A stretch of 64,000 nt of DNA from Bradyrhizobium liaoningense (GTDB taxonomy: Bacteria > Pseudomonadota > Alphaproteobacteria > Rhizobiales > Xanthobacteraceae). Of the stretch, positions 16,269-24,683 are shown in pieces (positions within the stretch are counted from its first letter, which is position 1; every line of letters starts with the position of its first letter). The notes under the pieces were generated by a model. It saw nothing but the letters and a program-made list of their open reading frames with translations. It had not been told where the DNA came from and ran no database searches. The stretch is taken from contig NZ_JAFCJM010000017.1 in NCBI RefSeq assembly GCF_018130955.1, positions 1 through 64,000 on the forward strand, given 5' to 3'. The position numbers were made by a program, and so were the translations under genes.

Positions 16269-17251
16269 GCTCCGGCCATGCGCCGGCGCCGCAGAATGTC
16301 GGCGATCACGGTCACGAGGATGAGCACGCCCTGGACCGCGCGGATCCAGTAGGGCGAGACGTCGATGAAGACGAGCGCGCTGGCGATCTCGGCGATCAGT
16401 ACGGCGGCAAGCGTCGAGCCGACCACTGTGCCGACGCCGCCGAGAATGCTGACGCCTCCGACGACCGACGCGGTGATGATCGTCAGCTCGAGATTGGGCG
16501 GCACGGTCGACTGGATGACGCGCAGCTGCGTCGCGTAGAGCAGAGCGGCCGCTCCAGCGAACAAGCCATGCAGCGCAAAGACCATGACGATCGTGCGCGG
16601 CTGCGAAATACCACAGAGCCGCGCCGCTTCGGCGTTGCCGCCGACTGCGTAGATGGCGCGGCCCGAGGCCGAGTAGCGCATCCACAAGGCTGCCAGGATC
16701 GTCGCCAGGATCATGAGAAAAACCGGAAACGGCAGCACACCGAGGAGTTCGATATCAGCGAGATGGAAACTGTCGGGCAGGTCGGTGATCCATTTGCCCC
16801 CGGTGACGCTGATCAGGCCGCCTTTGAGGATCGACAGCATGCCGAGCGTAACCACGATCGCCGGAATGCGCAGATAGGCGATGATGACGCCCTGCAAGGC
16901 CATCACGAGGATGCCGACAACGAGTGCTGCCAGCCAGGCGACCACGATCGGCGCGCCGTTCACCGCCAGAGTGCCGCTGATCGTCGCCAGGACGCCGATC
17001 AGCGCGCCGACGGAAATATCGATGTTGCCGGAAATGATCACCATCGACATGCCGACTGCGGCGACGGCGATATAGGCGTTGCCGAGCAGCACGTCGGAAA
17101 GATTGCGCGCCGCCAGGAAGCGCGGATTGTAAAGGCCGACGGCGATGGCGAGGCCGATCACCGCGATCGCGAGCAAAGCCTCCTGCGAGGCAAGCACCTT
17201 CAGCCGCCGCCGCAGATCAACCTCGGCACCGGCTAAGGTCACCGTCGTCAT
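16265..17251 (-). CDS. rhaP: Rhamnose ABC transporter permease RhaP
   Basis: A 328-residue RbsC-type permease. Landmarks are IAVAAVGMSMVIISGNIDISVGALIGV near 60-85, IVVTLGMLSILKGGL near 130 and VVGGVSILGGVGTVVGSTLAAVLI near 270. It overlaps the rhaT stop by four bases at its start and the rhaQ start by four at its end, so the three genes are translationally coupled. Confidence 0.88.
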   Translation of the reverse strand: MTTVTLAGAEVDLRRRLKVLASQEALLAIAVIGLAIAVGLYNPRFLAARNLSDVLLGNAYIAVAAVGMSMVIISGNIDISVGALIGVLATISGTLAVNGAPIVVAWLAALVVGILVMALQGVIIAYLRIPAIVVTLGMLSILKGGLISVTGGKWITDLPDSFHLADIELLGVLPFPVFLMILATILAALWMRYSASGRAIYAVGGNAEAARLCGISQPRTIVMVFALHGLFAGAAALLYATQLRVIQSTVPPNLELTIITASVVGGVSILGGVGTVVGSTLAAVLIAEIASALVFIDVSPYWIRAVQGVLILVTVIADILRRRRMAGA

Positions 17252-18795
17252 GCCGCTTCCTCCGCGTTTTCATGGCTACCCATCATTGCGGCGCCGATCG
17301 ATTCCTGGGTTGCTTCTTCGCGCGAGAATTCGGCAACGATACGGCCTTCGCGCATCACGAGCACGCGGTCGCTCATGCCGAGCACCTCTGGCAGCTCGCT
17401 CGAAATCATCAGGATCGCAAGCCCCTGGGCCGCAAGCTCGCCCATCAGCCGATGGATCTCCGCCTTGGCGCCTACATCGATGCCCCGCGTCGGCTCGTCG
17501 AGGATCAGCAGCTTCGGCGCATTGGCGAGCCATTTGCCGAGCACGATCTTCTGTTGATTGCCGCCGGAGAGCTTGCCCGCGATCTGCTCGATCGAGCTAG
17601 CCTTGACCGCAAAGCGCCTGACACCGTCGCCAGCCAGCTTGCGCTCGGCGCCGCGATCGATGAAGCCGCCGAATGCGACCTTGCCAAGTGCGGCGAGGCT
17701 GAAGTTCTCACGCACCGTCATCGGCCGCACCAGGCCTTGCGTGCCGCGATCCTCGGGAACATAGGCGACGCCCAAAGACCGTGCCTGCGCTGGCGAGCGG
17801 ATGTCGACCTTCTGTCCGGTGATCCGGATTTCGCCGTTGTCCGCTGGCGTGACGCCGAAAATGGTTTGCGCGAGTTCGCTGCGACCCGAGCCGACGAGGC
17901 CGGCAAGGCCGACGATCTCGCCGGCGCGCACCGTGAGCGAGACGCTCCTCGTCAGCGGCCGTCGTTCGAGGTCCTTCACCTCCAGCACCGGCTTGCCGAT
18001 CGAAACCGCGATCTTCGGGAACAGGCTTTCGATCCTGCGGCCGACCATTAGTTGCACGAGCTCGGCGGCGTCCGTGTCGGCGACGCGCTTGGTCGCGACA
18101 TGTGCGCCGTCGCGCAGCACAGTGACACGATCGGCGATCGCGAAAATCTCATCGAGCCGATGGCTGATATAGATCACGGCGACGCCGCGGGCTTTCAGCT
18201 TGCGCACGATGTCGAAGAGCCGCGTTACGTCGTACTCGGTCAGAGCCGCGGTCGGCTCGTCCATGATCAGGATGCGCGCGTCCTGCGACAGCGCGCGCAG
18301 GATTTCGACGCGCTGGCGATTGCCGACACTGAGGGAACCGACGACCCGGTCGGCCTGCAAGTCATGAATCTCGAGCGAAGCGAGCAGCGCATTCGTCTTC
18401 TCGTGCATCGCCCGCCAGTCGATCCGGCGGAGGTTGGCGCGGGGCGCATGCCCCATGAAGATATTCTCGGCGACTGTGAGCTCCGGAAACAGCAGCAGTT
18501 CTTGATAGATCGTGGCGATGCCGGCGCGCCTTGCATCGTCCGGCCGGGCGAGGTCGACCGGCTTGCCGTCCACGAGTACTTCGCCGCGATCGGGCGGGAA
18601 CACGCCGGAAACGATCTTGATCAGCGTCGACTTGCCGGCGCCGTTCTCGCCGAGCAAGGCGTGGACTTCGCCCCTGACAGCGTCGAACGAGACGCCGGAC
18701 AGCGCCCGCACGCCTGGAAAGGACTTCTCGACCGTGCGCACCGACAGAAGCGGTGTTGCGGGAGTTTCGCTGTGCAGGTCCGTTGTCATGGTCAC
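17248..18795 (-). CDS. rhaT: Rhamnose ABC transporter ATPase RhaT (tandem ABC domains)
   Basis: A 515-residue RbsA/MglA-type ATPase with two ABC halves. Half 1 has Walker A GENGAGKST (about 50), signature LSVGNRQRVEI and Walker B ILIMDEPTAALTEYD. Half 2 has a degenerate Walker A GLVGSGRSELA (about 300), signature LSGGNQQKIVLGKWLA and Walker B LLILDEPTRGIDVGAKAEI. The degenerate second P-loop is normal for the family. Start is GTG 18795 overlapping the rhaR stop; ATG 18789 is the alternative. Confidence 0.9.
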   Translation of the reverse strand: MTMTTDLHSETPATPLLSVRTVEKSFPGVRALSGVSFDAVRGEVHALLGENGAGKSTLIKIVSGVFPPDRGEVLVDGKPVDLARPDDARRAGIATIYQELLLFPELTVAENIFMGHAPRANLRRIDWRAMHEKTNALLASLEIHDLQADRVVGSLSVGNRQRVEILRALSQDARILIMDEPTAALTEYDVTRLFDIVRKLKARGVAVIYISHRLDEIFAIADRVTVLRDGAHVATKRVADTDAAELVQLMVGRRIESLFPKIAVSIGKPVLEVKDLERRPLTRSVSLTVRAGEIVGLAGLVGSGRSELAQTIFGVTPADNGEIRITGQKVDIRSPAQARSLGVAYVPEDRGTQGLVRPMTVRENFSLAALGKVAFGGFIDRGAERKLAGDGVRRFAVKASSIEQIAGKLSGGNQQKIVLGKWLANAPKLLILDEPTRGIDVGAKAEIHRLMGELAAQGLAILMISSELPEVLGMSDRVLVMREGRIVAEFSREEATQESIGAAMMGSHENAEEAA

Positions 18796-19604
18796 GCCGC
18801 CGCATTGGTTTGAGCGCCAGCATCGACGACAACGACACGGACACCGTGCGCGCGCAGCATGTCGAGTGCATCGCTCGGCGCATCGGAATCGGTGATCAGC
18901 GTATCGATGCGCGAGAGTGGACAGACGACAAGGCTGCCGCGCGAGACGAATTTCGAGGAATCGGCGAGCACGATCAGCTTGTCGGCACGCTTCAGCAGTT
19001 TCGATTCGGCGCGGGCGAGCAGGGGATCGCCCTCGATCACGCCGAGCGGGCCGATCGAGATCGCACTCATGAACATCCGCGTCGCCGAGTAGTGCTGGAT
19101 CGCATCCTCTTCAAAAGGCGAGACGATCATGCCCTGCTCACGATAGACCTCGCCACCCGGCAAGGCGACGCGGCATTTCGACGTGTGGATCAGCGCGTCG
19201 GCGAGCAGATAGGAATTGGTCAACACCTTCAGACGGCGCTCGCGCAGATACTCGCCCATCTGATACGTGGTCGTGCCGCCATTGATGATGATCGTCTCGC
19301 CATCGGCGCAGAGGGCGACTGCCGCTTTCGCAATGGCACGCTTGGCGTCGATATTGAGCGTCTGGCTGACGTCGAAGGAGCGAGTGGCAAGGGAGAGGAC
19401 GTCGCCCGGCGCGTTGGCGGTTTCCGGCAGGGCTTCGAGTCCGCCGTGCACCCTTATCGCGACACCTTGCTCGGCGAGCCTGGCGAAATCGCGCCGTATC
19501 GAGGCTTCGGAGACGCCGGTCGCGCGACAAGCGTCGGCGATGCGCACCAGCGACCGCTCACGCAAGAGTGCCTTGATGACCTGCCAGCGTTCCCGCTCGT
19601 GCAC
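18792..19604 (-). CDS. rhaR: DeoR-family transcriptional regulator RhaR
   Basis: A 270-residue DeoR/GlpR repressor. The N-terminal helix-turn-helix contains VRIADACRATGVSEASIRRDFARLAEQG (about 20-47). The C-terminal DeoR sensor domain contains ADGETIIINGGTTTYQMGEYL and the RRLKVLTNSYLLAD and DKLIVLADSSKFV blocks. GTG 19604 is chosen because GGGAGG lies six bases upstream; a longer form from ATG 19679 lacks such a signal. It heads the rha transport operon and faces rhaDI across 184 bp, so it probably controls both directions in response to a rhamnose metabolite. Confidence 0.88.
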   Translation of the reverse strand: MHERERWQVIKALLRERSLVRIADACRATGVSEASIRRDFARLAEQGVAIRVHGGLEALPETANAPGDVLSLATRSFDVSQTLNIDAKRAIAKAAVALCADGETIIINGGTTTYQMGEYLRERRLKVLTNSYLLADALIHTSKCRVALPGGEVYREQGMIVSPFEEDAIQHYSATRMFMSAISIGPLGVIEGDPLLARAESKLLKRADKLIVLADSSKFVSRGSLVVCPLSRIDTLITDSDAPSDALDMLRAHGVRVVVVDAGAQTNAAA

Positions 19605-19691
19605 GTCGCCCTCCCTTTTGCCCGTAAATAGGTCACGCTCTCGACCAGTGGTCAACTGCAAACCGTCAAATTCGCTCAATATCGCGCTGCA

Positions 19692-19741
19692 TCAATCATA
19701 TTGCGTCGCAGTGTTGAGTGTCGGTGATTGACCTTGATTGA
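19692..19741. promoter_or_regulatory. Candidate RhaR operator cluster between rhaR and rhaD
   Basis: The seven-base word TGATTGA occurs at 19725-19731 and 19735-19741, and its complement TCAATCA at 19692-19698. Two direct copies ten bases apart (one helical turn) plus one inverted copy in the divergent promoter region fit a DeoR-type operator array. This is pattern recognition only. Confidence 0.4.
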
Positions 19742-19788
19742 ATCCGTGGCCTAAGCTGCCCAGAGATCAAGCACAGGGAGAATGCCTA

Positions 19789-21885
19789 ATGAGCGAGGTC
19801 GCGGCCGCGCCCCTGCCAAATCTCTGGGACGACGCGCTCGCCGGCGGGCTCGATGAGGCAGGTCAGTTGCTGTACCGCTCGAACCTGCTCGGGGCCGATC
19901 TGCGCATCACCAATTTCGGCGGCGGCAACACCTCGGCCAAGATCGAGATGAAAGATCCGCTGACGCGCGAGAATGCACGCGTGCTCTGGGTCAAAGGTTC
20001 GGGCGGCGACCTCGGCTCGATGAAGCGCGACGGCTTCGCGACGCTGTACCTCGACAAGCTCGAGAGCCTGAAAGGCCTCTATCGCGGCCTCGACCGTGAG
20101 GACGAGATGGTCGCATTGTTCAATCACTGCACCTTCGATCTCAATCCGCGCGCGACTTCGATCGATACGCCCTTGCACGCTTTCGTGCCATACCGGCATG
20201 TCGATCACGTCCATGCCGACGCGGTCATCGCCATTGCCGCGTCAGTCGACGCCGAGCGTCTGACCCGCGAAGTTTTCGGCGGTAAGCTCGGGTTCCTGGC
20301 GTGGCAGCGGCCGGGCTTCGATCTCGGCCTGAAGCTTGGCGAGATGGCTGCGCGCCATCCCGACTATGTCGGCGTGGTCCTCGGTGGGCACGGGCTCTTC
20401 ACCTGGGCTGAGACGTCGAAAGCCTGTTACGAGATGACCTTGCGTGTGATTCAGCAGGCCGCCGATTGGCTGGCGGAGCATGAGCAGAAGCCGGCCTTCG
20501 GCGGCGCCAAGGTCCAAACCGCCTCGCCGGAAAAACGCCGCGCGATCGCGGCCAGGCTGATGCCGCTGATCCGCGGCAAGATCTCCGCGGACGAGCGCAA
20601 GATCGGTCATTTCACCGATGCCCCGGAAGTGCTGGAGTTCGTCAACTCCAGCGCGCTGACGAAGCTGGCGCCGCTCGGCACCTCCTGTCCGGATCACTTT
20701 CTTCGCACCAAGATCCGGCCGTTGCTGCTGCCCTACGATTCCGTGCGCGACAATCTCGACGAGGTGATCGCCGGCCTTGACGACTTTCTCGCCGCTTACC
20801 GGCGCGACTACGCCGCCTATTACGGGCGCTGCAAGCATCCGGACTCGCCGGCCATGCGCGATCCCAACGCGGTCGTGTATCTCGTTCCCGGAATCGGCAT
20901 GTTCACCTTTGCCAAGGACAAGGCGACGGCACGCGTTGCGGCCGAGTTCTACGTCAACGCGATCAACGTCATGCGCGGCGCCTCGGGCGTCAGCGCCTAT
21001 GTCGGCCTTGCCGAGCAGGAGGCCTTCAATATCGAATACTGGCTGCTGGAAGAGGCCAAGCTCCAGCGCATGCCCAAGCCGAAATCGCTTGCCGGGCGGA
21101 TCGCCTATGTGACCGGCGGCGCCGGCGGCATTGGCGGGGCGACCGCGCAGCGGCTGCTCGGCGAAGGTGCTTGCCTCGTCATTGCGGATATCGACGAGAA
21201 GGCGTTGAACGAGCGCGTTGCGGCGATCACGAAGCGCCATGGCCGCGACGCGGTGATCGGTGTGAAGCTCGATGTAACCGACGAGGCGGCGGTGGTCGCT
21301 TCGTTCGAGGAAGCCGCGCGCGCCTTTGGCGGTGTCGACATCGTCGTCTCGAATGCCGGGATCGCCTCGGCCTCGCCGGTCGAGGACACGAGTCTTGGAC
21401 TGTGGCAGCAGAACATGGACATTCTCGCCACGGGCTATTTTCTCGTCTCGCGCGAGGCATTCCGGCTGATGCAGCGTCAGAACATCGGCGGCGCCATCAT
21501 CTTCGTCGCCTCGAAGAACGGCCTTGCCGCCTCGGCTGGCGCCTCGGCCTATTGCGCCGCCAAGGCGTCGGAGATCCATCTCGCCCGCTGCCTGGCGCTG
21601 GAAGGCGCGGCGCATGGCATCCGCGTCAACACGGTCAATCCGGACGCGGTGCTGCGCGGCTCGAAGATCTGGGAGGGCGAGTGGCGCCAGCAGCGTGCGG
21701 CGTCCAACAAGGTCACCGAAGACCAGCTCGAGGAAGTCTACCGCCAGCGCTCGATGCTCAAGCTGTCGGTCTTCCCCGAGGATATCGCCGAGGGTGTCTA
21801 TTTCTTCGCGTCCGACCTTTCGGCCAAATCGACCGGCAACATCCTCAATGTCGACGCCGGCAACGCCCAGGCCTTCACGCGATGA
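19789..21885 (+). CDS. rhaD: Bifunctional rhamnulose-1-phosphate aldolase / lactaldehyde dehydrogenase RhaD
   Basis: A 698-residue fusion. The N-terminal class II aldolase domain (about 1-420) shows the phosphate loop NFGGGNTSAKIEM, the zinc-histidine region HVHADAVIAIAA and the GGHGLFTW strand. The C-terminal short-chain dehydrogenase domain (about 430-698) has the NAD motif VTGGAGGIGG near 441 and the catalytic SAYCAAKASE (Tyr-x3-Lys). The aldolase cleaves rhamnulose-1-phosphate to DHAP and lactaldehyde; the SDR part is thought to oxidise lactaldehyde. ATG 19789 has AGGGAG eight bases upstream. It overlaps rhaI in ATGA. Confidence 0.92.
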   Translation: MSEVAAAPLPNLWDDALAGGLDEAGQLLYRSNLLGADLRITNFGGGNTSAKIEMKDPLTRENARVLWVKGSGGDLGSMKRDGFATLYLDKLESLKGLYRGLDREDEMVALFNHCTFDLNPRATSIDTPLHAFVPYRHVDHVHADAVIAIAASVDAERLTREVFGGKLGFLAWQRPGFDLGLKLGEMAARHPDYVGVVLGGHGLFTWAETSKACYEMTLRVIQQAADWLAEHEQKPAFGGAKVQTASPEKRRAIAARLMPLIRGKISADERKIGHFTDAPEVLEFVNSSALTKLAPLGTSCPDHFLRTKIRPLLLPYDSVRDNLDEVIAGLDDFLAAYRRDYAAYYGRCKHPDSPAMRDPNAVVYLVPGIGMFTFAKDKATARVAAEFYVNAINVMRGASGVSAYVGLAEQEAFNIEYWLLEEAKLQRMPKPKSLAGRIAYVTGGAGGIGGATAQRLLGEGACLVIADIDEKALNERVAAITKRHGRDAVIGVKLDVTDEAAVVASFEEAARAFGGVDIVVSNAGIASASPVEDTSLGLWQQNMDILATGYFLVSREAFRLMQRQNIGGAIIFVASKNGLAASAGASAYCAAKASEIHLARCLALEGAAHGIRVNTVNPDAVLRGSKIWEGEWRQQRAASNKVTEDQLEEVYRQRSMLKLSVFPEDIAEGVYFFASDLSAKSTGNILNVDAGNAQAFTR

Positions 21886-23180
21886 ACACGCCATTCTCGA
21901 TCAGCGCGGATTTCATCGCCGAGCACAATGCGCGGCGCGAAGAAGCGACCATCGAGGACTATGACGCCCTGAAGCGTGCGCTGGCGCGGCACGGGATCGA
22001 TGCGGAAGCCCTGGTGCAGAAGGTCATGGCCTTCGGTGTCGCCATTCCGACCTGGGGTGTCGGCACAGGGGGCACGCGTTTCGCCCGCTTTCCGGGGCCG
22101 GGTGAGCCGCGCAATGTCTTCGAGAAGATCGACGATTGCGCCGTGATCCAGCGATTGGCGCGGGCGACTCCGACCATCTCGCCGCACATTCCGTGGGACA
22201 AGGTCGCCGACTATGCTGCCTTGCGCGAGCAGGCTGCGACGCACGGCCTTGCCTTCGATGCGGTCAATTCCAATACGTTCCAGGACCAGCCGGGACAGGA
22301 GCTTTCGTACAAGTTTGGTTCGCTGTCGCATACCGATGCGCGTGTGCGCGCACAGGCCATCGCCCACAACGTCGAATGTATCGAGATCGGCCGCAAGCTC
22401 GGTTCGAAGGCGCTGACCGTCTGGATCGCCGACGGCTCGAATTTTGCCGGCCAATCGAATCTGACCAAGGCGCTCGACCGCTATATCGGTGCGATGCGCG
22501 AGATCGTCATGGCGCTGCCCGCCGACTGGCGGGTGTTCCTCGAGCACAAGCTTTACGAGCCGGCATTCTACTCGACCGTGATCTCGGATTGGGGAACGAG
22601 TTTCGCCGTGGCGCAGGAACTCGGGCCCAAGGCGTATTGCCTCGTCGATCTCGGCCATCATGCGCCGAACGTGAATATCGAACAGATCGTCGCCCGGCTC
22701 GTTCGCTTCGGGAAGCTCGCGGGCTTTCATTTCAACGATTCAAAATATGGCGACGACGATCTCGACAGCGGCTCGGTTGATCCCTTCCGGCTGTTTCTCG
22801 TCTTCAACGAGCTGATCGACGCCGAGCGCCGCAAAGCGGATGGGTTCGCGCCCGCTTATATGATTGACCAGTCGCATAACGTGACCGATCCGATCGAGAG
22901 CCTGATGCAATCGGCGATCGAGTTACAGCGCGCCTGCGCGCAGGCCCTCATCGTCGATCGCGCGGCGCTCGATGCCGCGCAAGAGGCCAATGACGCGCTC
23001 GGCGCGCATCTCGAATTGAAACGCGCCTTCACGACCGACGTCTCGCCGCTCCTTGCCGTCGCCCGCCTGCGCGCCGGCGGAGCGATCGCGCCGATCGCAG
23101 CCTACCGCGCATCCGGTTATCGGGCGCAAAAGACGAAGGAGCGTCCCGCCGTTGCCGGGACATCGGCGGGAATTGTATAG
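21882..23180 (+). CDS. rhaI: L-rhamnose isomerase RhaI
   Basis: A 432-residue TIM-barrel isomerase of the Pseudomonas stutzeri L-RhI / rhizobial RhaI type. Metal- and substrate-site blocks visible are VNSNTFQDQPGQELSYKFGS (about 125), FLEHKLYEPAFYSTVISDWG (about 218), CLVDLGHHAPNVNIEQIV (about 253) and HFNDSKYGDDDLDSGSVDP (about 282). It converts L-rhamnose to L-rhamnulose for RhaK. ATG 21882 overlaps the rhaD stop by four bases. It is the last gene of the rightward rha unit, and the next gene is convergent. Confidence 0.92.
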   Translation: MNTPFSISADFIAEHNARREEATIEDYDALKRALARHGIDAEALVQKVMAFGVAIPTWGVGTGGTRFARFPGPGEPRNVFEKIDDCAVIQRLARATPTISPHIPWDKVADYAALREQAATHGLAFDAVNSNTFQDQPGQELSYKFGSLSHTDARVRAQAIAHNVECIEIGRKLGSKALTVWIADGSNFAGQSNLTKALDRYIGAMREIVMALPADWRVFLEHKLYEPAFYSTVISDWGTSFAVAQELGPKAYCLVDLGHHAPNVNIEQIVARLVRFGKLAGFHFNDSKYGDDDLDSGSVDPFRLFLVFNELIDAERRKADGFAPAYMIDQSHNVTDPIESLMQSAIELQRACAQALIVDRAALDAAQEANDALGAHLELKRAFTTDVSPLLAVARLRAGGAIAPIAAYRASGYRAQKTKERPAVAGTSAGIV

Positions 23181-23384
23181 GCGAGAGGCCTTCGCGCGGC
23201 GCATCGTTATCTGATTTCCGCCGTCAGAGCCTCCGCAGCGCTCGACCGCCATCGACGTCCGGCTCTCGATAGCGTGAGCGCGAAGGCGCGGCCGATGCCG
23301 CGCCCCGCACGAACGGCTCAGCCAAAATCTCGATGAAGCGGGCCGTGTGACTCCAGCCACGGCCAAAAACACGATGAGAATTTC

Positions 23385-24515
23385 TCAAGGAACGTCCTTC
23401 CATGTTCCAGCGCGGTTCGATGCGTGGATGGTCTCGACGAGCGTTTGAATACGCAGGCCAGCGCGGAAGTTGAATGGCTCCGATCGACGTCCAGCGATAG
23501 CGTCCAGGTAGCCCGCGGCTTCGATCGCCTTCAGGTCGTTGAAACCAAGCTGGTGGCCTGGCGCAACGCAGAACAGGCCGTATGGCGGATGCTCGGGGCC
23601 TGCCTCGATCCGCCGGAATCCCTGGCGGCCACGGCGGTCATCGGTCGAGAAGAAATGCAACTCGTTGAATCGTTCCTGGCTGAAGGCGAGGGTGCCTCTG
23701 CTTCCATAGACCTCGAAGTCGTGTTGCATCTTTCGCCCTGTCGCGATCCAATTCCCCTCGATAGAGCCGGAGGCGCCGTTGGCGAAACGGAGGAAAGCTC
23801 GGCCAACATCATCGACTTCGACAGGCCTCCGGCCGCTCTTGCCGTCTGGACGTTCCTTGATCATCGTGACGCAGTCGCCCATCACCCGGATGATCGGCCC
23901 GGCGGCTTGACCCAACAGGAATTCGGCGGTGGCTAGTGCGTGACTGCCAATGTCGGCCAGCGCGCCGCCGCCCGTCGGGTCATGCCGGAAGGTGAACGGC
24001 CCGGTGTTGTCGGCCATGTAGTCTTCGGCGTGGACACCGCGGTAGCCGCGTATCTCGCCGAGTTCTCCCGCCGCGATCATATTGCGTGCGAGGCCCAGCA
24101 TGGGGTTGCAAAGGTAGTTGAAACCGACTTGCGTCTTGACTCCGGCCGCTTCGGCGGCCTCGGCCATTTCGCGGGCGTCTGTCGCAAGCGGCGCCAGCGG
24201 CTTTTCGCAATACACATGTTTGCCCTCGGCAATCGCCGCCAAGGCCATTTCCTTGTGGAGTGCGTTGGGTGTGGTGATGTTCACGACGTCGATATCCGGG
24301 TCCGCCACGAGCGAGTGCCAGTCCGAGGTCGCGCGCGCGAAGCCTAGGGCCGAGGCTGCCTTCGCGGCCGCCTCGTCGCTAAGATCCGCGATCGTATGCA
24401 GTTCCAGCTCGAAGGGGAGGTCAAAGACACGCGCGGCGATGGAGTAACCGAAAGCGTGGGTCTTACCCATGAATCCGCTACCGATGAGGCCGATGCGAAG
24501 CTTCGGTTTGGTCAT
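23385..24515 (-). CDS. Gfo/Idh/MocA family oxidoreductase (inositol-type dehydrogenase)
   Basis: A 376-residue NAD(P)-dependent dehydrogenase. The N-terminal Rossmann fold has IGLIGSGFMGKTHAFGY, the CEKPLAPLATDA motif (EKP, catalytic lysine) is near residue 98, and the second domain contains GGGALADIGSHALATAEFLLG with the D-x3-H pair near 185. Transcribed divergently from iolD across 168 bp that hold a candidate operator, so it probably oxidises an inositol isomer or an inosose-related polyol. Substrate is unproven. Confidence 0.82.
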   Translation of the reverse strand: MTKPKLRIGLIGSGFMGKTHAFGYSIAARVFDLPFELELHTIADLSDEAAAKAASALGFARATSDWHSLVADPDIDVVNITTPNALHKEMALAAIAEGKHVYCEKPLAPLATDAREMAEAAEAAGVKTQVGFNYLCNPMLGLARNMIAAGELGEIRGYRGVHAEDYMADNTGPFTFRHDPTGGGALADIGSHALATAEFLLGQAAGPIIRVMGDCVTMIKERPDGKSGRRPVEVDDVGRAFLRFANGASGSIEGNWIATGRKMQHDFEVYGSRGTLAFSQERFNELHFFSTDDRRGRQGFRRIEAGPEHPPYGLFCVAPGHQLGFNDLKAIEAAGYLDAIAGRRSEPFNFRAGLRIQTLVETIHASNRAGTWKDVP

Positions 24516-24599
24516 GTCGGAAATCCATGTTCACGATGAGGTCCGAGTTGAGGCGACCTACAAAACGATCGAGCACGTTTTTGGATGGAAGAGCCGTCG

Positions 24600-24615
24600 G
24601 CAATATTTGTTGCAG
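24600..24615. promoter_or_regulatory. Candidate inositol-regulon operator, site 1
   Basis: GCAATATTTGTTGCAG, 69 bp before the iolD start and 85 bp before the divergent dehydrogenase. It matches the sites at 30784 and 32909 (GCAATA-N4-TTGCAA) with one mismatch, giving a GCAA-N6-TTGC palindrome. Confidence 0.55.
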
Positions 24616-24683
24616 AAAAATATTATTGTCAATATTCAATGCGAGAGGTTATGTTTCTCGCAAACGTCGAGGGAGGAGATCTC

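Noticed and set aside
20242..21894. 550-codon minus-strand open frame over rhaD
   Set aside because: Antisense of the bifunctional aldolase/dehydrogenase.
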